Shown: in pieces, positions 59,144-64,000 of the stretch
Numbering within the stretch: the first letter of the stretch is position 1
How the letters are laid out: every line of letters starts with the position of its first letter
From: Leptolyngbya sp. PCC 7375
GTDB lineage: Bacteria; Cyanobacteriota; Cyanobacteriia; Phormidesmidales; Phormidesmidaceae
Assembly (NCBI RefSeq): GCF_000316115.1
Contig: NZ_JH993797.1
Location: forward strand, 6,483,961 to 6,547,960
Length of the DNA stretch: 64,000 nucleotides
Direction: 5' to 3'
Notes under the pieces: model-generated
Told to the model about the DNA's origin: nothing
The model's input: only the letters and a program-made list of their open reading frames with translations
Database searches by the model: none
Program-made: the position numbers and the translations under genes

Positions 59144-60781
59144 CTATAGCCAGCGTCCTCCCCAGGCCAACAGCATTGAAAACGCAGTCGCCGCGAGCGC
59201 CTGCCTGGCCATCAGCCCCACCGCAAATCGTACCGACTGTTCGCGGGCGATGGTGAGTGCGGTGACCAGGCAGGGCAGCAACACTCCGGCCAGGTACACG
59301 CCCGTCAAAATTTGCAGGGGTGTGAGTAGGGCCAGGGTGTCCGGTTCGGCAAAAAGCAGCAGTCCGTCTTTGCGAATGGAGGCCAAAATGACCGGTACAG
59401 CCGCCTCTGGGGGCAGCCCGAACAGCCCCATCAGGGGATTAATCCATCCATCCAGAAGGGTGATCAGACCGAACCAGTCCAGTACCGAAGCGATCACCGT
59501 AATCACTAAAAAGATGGGAATCGCATTGGTAAAAAACTGGTGGAGGGTACCCCGAGTTTCGCGCCAGATGGTAGACCAGCGGGGCATTTCCAAAAACGTG
59601 CGCTGTTCGATCATCAATGTATTGTGGATCGAGCGGGCGGCTTTGGGCGCAATCAGGCGGGTGTAGATCAAGGTGGTCAGGGTTAAATAGCCCAGGTAGG
59701 GCACCACTAAACCGGGCAAATTGGCCGCGCTGAACACACCCAGGGTGGCTCCAAACTGGTAGGAACAGGCGGAGCCAAATGCGATCGCACTCACACATGT
59801 GTGCCGAGAACAACTGGAACAGGCCCGAGTGCTGATCACGGCGGGCACATTGCAGCCAAACCCCATAATCACCCGTACCAAATCTCGCCCGGATAGGCCA
59901 AAGGGTCTGAGGAGTGGGTGCAGCGCCACGGTAATGCGTTCCACTAAACCACTGGCTTTATAAGTGCCTAAAAACAGAGCGTACAGAATCACCGTCGGCA
60001 CCGCCCAGACAAACAACAACGGTCCCATGGTGACTAAGCCATAGCGGCCAATCAAAATCTCTCGTAACAGCGATGGTGTGTTCGACAGAACAGTAATTAG
60101 AGGATCTAACCCAGCCTGTACAAGGGGATCCAGCACCCCCGCCACCCCATTGGCCACACCAACAGCAAGGACGGCAGGCAACAACAACAAGAGCACAGCC
60201 AACAACCAGCCCCAGCGCGGATGTTCTAGCCAGGTGAGATGGGGTTCAATGGACCAGCCCGCCGGGATTGGGTGCCACTGTTTGGGAAAAACGGTCGGTG
60301 TCTGGAGTGCCCCTAAAATCTGTTGGCGCTGTTCCCAGATTAAATGGCGAGCATCCACCGGAATAAATCTCACCTGGGTAGTTTGTTGCCAACGGTCCAC
60401 CACATGTTGGGTAAACTCAGAGGCCATGACCTTATCCCAAAAGGTAATCACCACTAACCCTTGCTTCCCGGCAACTAACGGCAGCAGGTCTGCCAGATCA
60501 TTATCGATATGGGTGGCTTTGACCAATAACACAATGGTGTCATGGGCCTGGAGTTGGGCCAGGGCCGCTCGGGTAGTGGCAGTGTCGGCACGAAAGAGAA
60601 TGCCGGGGGTATCGATCAAGAGAGTATCGCCTAACCGATAGCGATCGCAGGCAATGGTTGAGCCCTGAATGTTTGTACTGGTGGGGCATTGGCCGGTGAG
60701 GGCCGCCGCTAGGGCAGATTTGCCAGTACTTTCTTTGCCGATGAGAACAATGGTGCGTTGGGCAGGCAAGGTATTGGGCAT
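59144..60781 (-). CDS. FeoB-like metal transporter, short form
   Basis: The 545-residue protein has an N-terminal G domain (GKESTGKSALAAAL, DTPG) and a FeoB-type membrane part with the gate motif GFGCNVPAVISTRAC and about nine helices. It is some 200 residues shorter than usual FeoB. The base-specificity motif N-x-x-D reads TFWD. Cys-rich CSSCSRHTC follows the gate motif. FeoB moves Fe(II); the position after a Zur-type box and the flavoprotein gene suggests Zn or another divalent ion. No feoA is present. Confidence 0.85.
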   Translation of the reverse strand: MPNTLPAQRTIVLIGKESTGKSALAAALTGQCPTSTNIQGSTIACDRYRLGDTLLIDTPGILFRADTATTRAALAQLQAHDTIVLLVKATHIDNDLADLLPLVAGKQGLVVITFWDKVMASEFTQHVVDRWQQTTQVRFIPVDARHLIWEQRQQILGALQTPTVFPKQWHPIPAGWSIEPHLTWLEHPRWGWLLAVLLLLLPAVLAVGVANGVAGVLDPLVQAGLDPLITVLSNTPSLLREILIGRYGLVTMGPLLFVWAVPTVILYALFLGTYKASGLVERITVALHPLLRPFGLSGRDLVRVIMGFGCNVPAVISTRACSSCSRHTCVSAIAFGSACSYQFGATLGVFSAANLPGLVVPYLGYLTLTTLIYTRLIAPKAARSIHNTLMIEQRTFLEMPRWSTIWRETRGTLHQFFTNAIPIFLVITVIASVLDWFGLITLLDGWINPLMGLFGLPPEAAVPVILASIRKDGLLLFAEPDTLALLTPLQILTGVYLAGVLLPCLVTALTIAREQSVRFAVGLMARQALAATAFSMLLAWGGRWL

Positions 60782-60839
60782 GGGGATAGGGAGTGGGAAG
60801 GGGGGAGTAGATGAGTGGATGGGGGGATGGGGTACTTCC

Positions 60840-60867
60840 TGACTTCTGACTTCTGACTTCTGACTTC
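60840..60867. repeat. Heptamer tandem repeat
   Basis: TGACTTC is repeated four times between the flavoprotein and FeoB-like genes. Such heptamers are common between cyanobacterial genes. Confidence 0.9.
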
Positions 60868-60877
60868 TGGTACCGAG

Positions 60878-62002
60878 CTAACAAATGCAGTCGTTGTCGC
60901 AGCAGGAGAGATCGTCGAGAAAGAGTCCGGCCTGGCGGTAGGCATCGAGGGGGGTGGAATCGAGATCGAGGCGCTGGGCGATCGCATTGGCGATAACAGC
61001 AAACCGCTGACGAAATTTATAAATAAAGCAAAAAATCAGGTCGCCATGGCGGACGGAGGGACCACTCACAAACAGACCAGGGGTAAGGGTAGATTCGTCA
61101 TTTTCCGTGAGGGCTGCATAGCCTTTGGACCAGTCGAACAGTGGGGAAATCTGTTTCAAACTGGTGTCGAAACCGGTGCAAAGAATGGGGGGATGGGTTG
61201 TCATCCACTTCTGATATTCGCTGTAGACTGCATAACCACCGGAAATGGGTTTGACCTCTTCAATGGGGGCGTTACCCACCATGTCCAGGCGACCGGTGCG
61301 ATAGACAAATTCCAGACGCTGCAGGGTGTAAGGCGACAGGGATACGCTGGGGTCAGTGTCAGGATTTGCCCAGGCTCCGGTGCGATCGAGCACGCCGACT
61401 TTCTTTCCCAGGGCCGCTAAATTGGCCGCTGCATCCATGCCGCTTTCATAGCCGCCAATGATGATGAATTCATCCCCCTCTAAATCGGCCCACGACCGAA
61501 TCTGAGTATTGTGGAGGCAGTGCTCTGCCCCTGGAAAGGGATTAAGGTGGGGATATTGATATTCTCCGGCAGCCCAAATGACAAACTGGGTAGACATTTC
61601 ACCGCTGCTGGTGTGCAGGGTAAAGCCTCCCTGGGGCAAATGTGTGACGCTCTGTACATCTACCTCAGTCTGAATCGATAACTCAAAGTGATCGGCAACC
61701 GTTTGCAGATAAAGGGCGTACTGTTTGCCGCTGATGTGTTCGCGGCGAAATGCGATCGCAGGCGAAGTCTTCAATGTGACTGCATTCAGGTCGAGCAGCC
61801 CAAAGCCATGGCTGGGAAATGACGGGGTGATAAAGTTCATTTCCTTAGGCCAGCGGCTAAAGGAAGCTCCCACCTGGTGTCGGTCTAAAATCGTAAAGCG
61901 CTCCAGTCCCAGCTCTTTGAGCACAACGCCACAGCCGATACCCGCTGCTCCCGCGCCAACAATCACAACGTCATAGGACAGATCCGTTTGGGGATGGCTC
62001 AC
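60878..62002 (-). CDS. FAD/NAD(P)-binding oxidoreductase with Cys-rich tail
   Basis: The 374-residue flavoprotein has an FAD motif VVIVGAGAAGIGCGVVLKEL, a central IWAAGEYQYPHLNPFPG typical of flavin monooxygenases and thioredoxin-reductase-like enzymes, and a second Rossmann motif IIIGGYESGMDAAANLAALG. The tail DLSCCDNDCIC has four Cys in the last eight residues and likely binds a metal. It is the first gene after operator 6 and precedes the FeoB-like gene. A role in reducing or handing over metal to the transporter is inference. Confidence 0.85.
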   Translation of the reverse strand: MSHPQTDLSYDVVIVGAGAAGIGCGVVLKELGLERFTILDRHQVGASFSRWPKEMNFITPSFPSHGFGLLDLNAVTLKTSPAIAFRREHISGKQYALYLQTVADHFELSIQTEVDVQSVTHLPQGGFTLHTSSGEMSTQFVIWAAGEYQYPHLNPFPGAEHCLHNTQIRSWADLEGDEFIIIGGYESGMDAAANLAALGKKVGVLDRTGAWANPDTDPSVSLSPYTLQRLEFVYRTGRLDMVGNAPIEEVKPISGGYAVYSEYQKWMTTHPPILCTGFDTSLKQISPLFDWSKGYAALTENDESTLTPGLFVSGPSVRHGDLIFCFIYKFRQRFAVIANAIAQRLDLDSTPLDAYRQAGLFLDDLSCCDNDCIC

Positions 62003-62029
62003 GCTGGGTTACCCGAATTACTGAAGATA

Positions 62030-62050
62030 CGAGAATGATAATCATTATCA
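62030..62050 (-). promoter_or_regulatory. Zur/Fur-type operator 6
   Basis: CGAGAATGATAATCATTATC lies 28 bp before the flavoprotein start. Confidence 0.85.
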
Positions 62051-62130
62051 AATTCTTTGTCTAGGGGCTGTCAGGTTACGGTTACACGGGCAGACCAATA
62101 ACGTCAGCCTTCTCTAGCCAGGGCACTCAA
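62045..62130. repeat. Dispersed repeat, pair member 1
   Basis: TTATCAAATTCTTTGTCTAG, then GGGCTGTC and TCTCTAGCCAGGGCA recur at 63097-63170. The copy begins inside operator 6. The rest of the gap (62131-62514) holds a GCCTCAG/CTGAGGC hairpin near 62214-62233 and no gene. Confidence 0.85.
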
Positions 62131-62514
62131 CTGCTGGTGAACCTGATCGCCGAACTGCACACAAGCGACCAGAAAGAAAATTGCACTCTATCAAGGCAAG
62201 GGAACCCCACCGCCGCCTCAGTTAGCTCTGAGGCTGATCCGCCAGTTGCCATTGGTCTTACGTTTGCATTATTTTATCCAAGTCTTGGCTGACGGTATAG
62301 CGTTTCTCAGTCACATGAGGTACATTCTCAGAGCTAAAGCTTGCCAGTAAAAGGATCGGCTGCACCTTACCAGGTTAGGAAACGCTATAGATTTGCCAGT
62401 TGTGAATTTGTTAAGGGATATTTCCCACCTGAGTAGTTATGTCTCGGTTTAATGTGTGGATAAGACAATAGGCTAAACAAGACTAAAGACACTGAATTCT
62501 TGAGGTGATGGTGA

Positions 62515-62943
62515 ATGGACGTTCTCAAACATTTCGTCGAAAATTTTGAAGCGACTATCGGCTTATTTGCCTATTCGCTGAAGGTTTGTTTTGAAGCTAT
62601 TTCCATTGGCACCATCCTATTTGGGTTAATCACGAGTGGGCGACTTGCATTTTTCCTCTTACGACGTCCCAACACCTATCACTACACCCGAGTCCGTGCC
62701 CGCTTTGGGCGAGCCCTGGCTCTGGCTTTAGAATTTCAATTAGCCGCCGATATTTTAGCGACAGCGGTATTCCCATCCTTTGAGTCCTTGGGCCAATTAG
62801 CGATCCTTGCGGTGATCCGAACGGGCCTCAACTTCTTCCTTACCCGAGAACTGGAAGAATTACACCGGTTGGAAGAATCTGTGCTGGTGAGATCTTCAGC
62901 TGATAACTTAAGTCCAAGCCCTGAGAAGTTAAGTACAAGTTAA
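62515..62943 (+). CDS. DUF1622 membrane protein
   Basis: The 142-residue protein has three hydrophobic segments and the DUF1622 core: RFGRALALALEFQLAADILA, followed by LGQLAILAVIRTGLNFFLTREL. Function is unknown; relatives are small inner-membrane proteins. An attC-like left arm (TAACGTGCCGCAGGAGCG) appears about 90 bp after the stop, with no right arm seen. Confidence 0.88.
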   Translation: MDVLKHFVENFEATIGLFAYSLKVCFEAISIGTILFGLITSGRLAFFLLRRPNTYHYTRVRARFGRALALALEFQLAADILATAVFPSFESLGQLAILAVIRTGLNFFLTRELEELHRLEESVLVRSSADNLSPSPEKLSTS

Positions 62944-63096
62944 GTCAGGACAGGGCATCAAGATAAAACACCTTTGTTGGGTAAACGCTTGCATCATTTG
63001 TCTTACCTGCTAAGGAAATCACCGAGGCTTACCTTAACGTGCCGCAGGAGCGCCACCGCTACCGTCCTAGTATGCTCCTAGGTATTCCTCTGGTCC

Positions 63097-63170
63097 TTAT
63101 CAAATTCTTTGTCTAGGGGCTGTCGGGTCATGGTTAGACCAATGGCGTCAGCTCTCTCTAGCCAGGGCAT
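63097..63170. repeat. Dispersed repeat, pair member 2
   Basis: Collinear with 62045-62130, one internal deletion. Confidence 0.85.
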
Positions 63171-63179
63171 TTGCGCGAG

Positions 63180-63275
63180 TCTATACTCTGGGGATTATGC
63201 AGCTACTGACAGTTGTGGAGGAGAACTGTAGGTATGGATCGAAACGACCAAAGGGAAAGGCTTCGAGGAGGTCAG
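63180..63275 (+). pseudogene. Copied 3' end of the WD40 gene
   Basis: TGTGGAGGAGAACTG, then TATGGATCGAAACGACCAAAG matches the last about 90 bp of the WD40 gene (27860-27962) with several changes. It is fused to the regulator remnant that follows. Confidence 0.85.
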
Positions 63276-64000
63276 ACAGTGGCGGATTGGGAACGCGAGT
63301 GGTATCGCTACCATCATCTTTTCGCTGATGCTCTGCAAGTACGCTTAACTAAGGGCAAACCCAACCATATAGATGTGATCGCTCACTTGCGGACGACAGG
63401 GCATATACTTTTTGCAATCAGTGGGGCCTATGCACTGGCTGGTATCAAGATTGCCCAAGGTCGTCTTTTTGACGCAGTCAATCTCTATAAAGAAACCTTA
63501 CTCTTTACCTGAATGGCCCTATGGTTTATATCTTGTTCAAGCTCAATTAAAGGTTGAGCTGGGAGAACTGGATGAGGCCCTCAAGTGACTCGAAGAAGCG
63601 GAACAGTTCTACCATAGAAGTCCTGTTCCCAATGTTTGTCCTGTAGCAGCCTTGAAGACGCGGGTATGGCTCCGACGCATCTTTGTCAATGAAGGTCAGC
63701 CCATGGCACGTTTGCTCTATGAGGCCCTTTCCCGCGAAATAACCCCTAATTCTAATTATGTACAGCGCGTGTTAACTGCGTTTCCTCTTAACGACTTAGA
63801 GCAAAAAAGATCGTTAAAAATACAATTTTAAGTAGCCGAGCTGCTCGAACCATTAAGCAAGCGAGAAATCGAAGTGCTTTACCTGATAGCAGAGGGTCGA
63901 ACCAATCAGGAAATTGCGACGACACTCTTTCTTTCGGTGAATACAGTGAAAGTTCATACTCGAAATATTTACGGCAAACTCGATGCCCATCACCGAGCGG
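63276..64000 (+). pseudogene. Broken MalT/LuxR-type transcriptional regulator
   Basis: A first frame (WYRYHHLFADALQVRLTKG) matches the region after the ATPase of MalT-like regulators. Repeat-like text follows (GIKIAQGRLFDAVNLYKE), and the frame stops at 63512. Further TPR-like text is interrupted by stops. A LuxR-type HTH (LSKREIEVLYLIAEGRTNQE and TVKVHTRNIYGKLDA) ends at the window edge. The N-terminal ATPase is absent. Confidence 0.85.

Noticed and set aside
63031..63060. attC-like left arm after the DUF1622 gene
   Set aside because: No matching right arm was found, so it is mentioned only as a half site.
1..64000. tRNA, rRNA, retron or diversity-generating element
   Set aside because: No cloverleaf, rRNA core, reverse transcriptase or variable-repeat pair was recognised by reading; a tRNAscan or Rfam run would settle it.

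Overview
The window is a stretch of cyanobacterial chromosome. The HIP1 octamer GCGATCGC recurs throughout, and the genes include a CcmM-type carbonic anhydrase, a HetC-like exporter with its HlyD and parvulin partners, and PEP-CTERM proteins. The scattered small repeats and many toxin-antitoxin and transposon remnants suggest a filamentous Leptolyngbya-like genome; that assignment is inference.

0-19 kb is mostly housekeeping: the end of clpB, a GIY-YIG protein, an FHA protein, a CodB-like permease, a three-gene type I secretion operon (parvulin, cNMP/C39-like ABC exporter, HlyD), a PstS-like protein, rsmE, an ArsR regulator, a HAD phosphatase, gshB, an NMT1-type lipoprotein and several conserved unknowns.

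19.8-34.2 kb and 55.6-62.1 kb form a split metal-homeostasis island. Six near-identical palindromes (core GAATGATTATC or GAATGATAATC) precede its operons. Controlled genes include three COG0523 GTPases, an alpha/beta-hydrolase-like protein, two altered metallophosphoesterases, cysS, znuA-znuC-znuB, hisI-ccmM, two PEP-CTERM proteins, and a flavoprotein with a Cys-rich tail followed by a FeoB-like transporter. This content fits a Zur (zinc-starvation) regulon. A CDF exporter and an AztR/CadC-like repressor with three operator-like repeats sit inside the island, so uptake and efflux are side by side.

34.2-55.5 kb is a mosaic accessory region that splits the island. It holds repeated 3' fragments of cysS and ccmM, an IS4 element with intact ends, a candidate defence locus (DUF262-AlbA_2 protein, DUF1156-type methylase, PD-(D/E)XK proteins), selO, two decayed P-type ATPase copies flanking a VapBC pair, more toxin-antitoxin genes, attC-like imperfect palindromes, and an IS1111-type element inserted exactly in one of them. 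The most exciting item is a radical SAM/SPASM gene followed by a 70-residue peptide ending in W-V-F-S-W-T-Y-R-F. Its aromatic residues alternate like an outer-membrane-protein beta-signal and resemble the BamA-targeting RiPPs darobactin and dynobactin.

62-64 kb holds a DUF1622 protein and a broken MalT/LuxR-type regulator fused to the copied tail of the WD40 gene.
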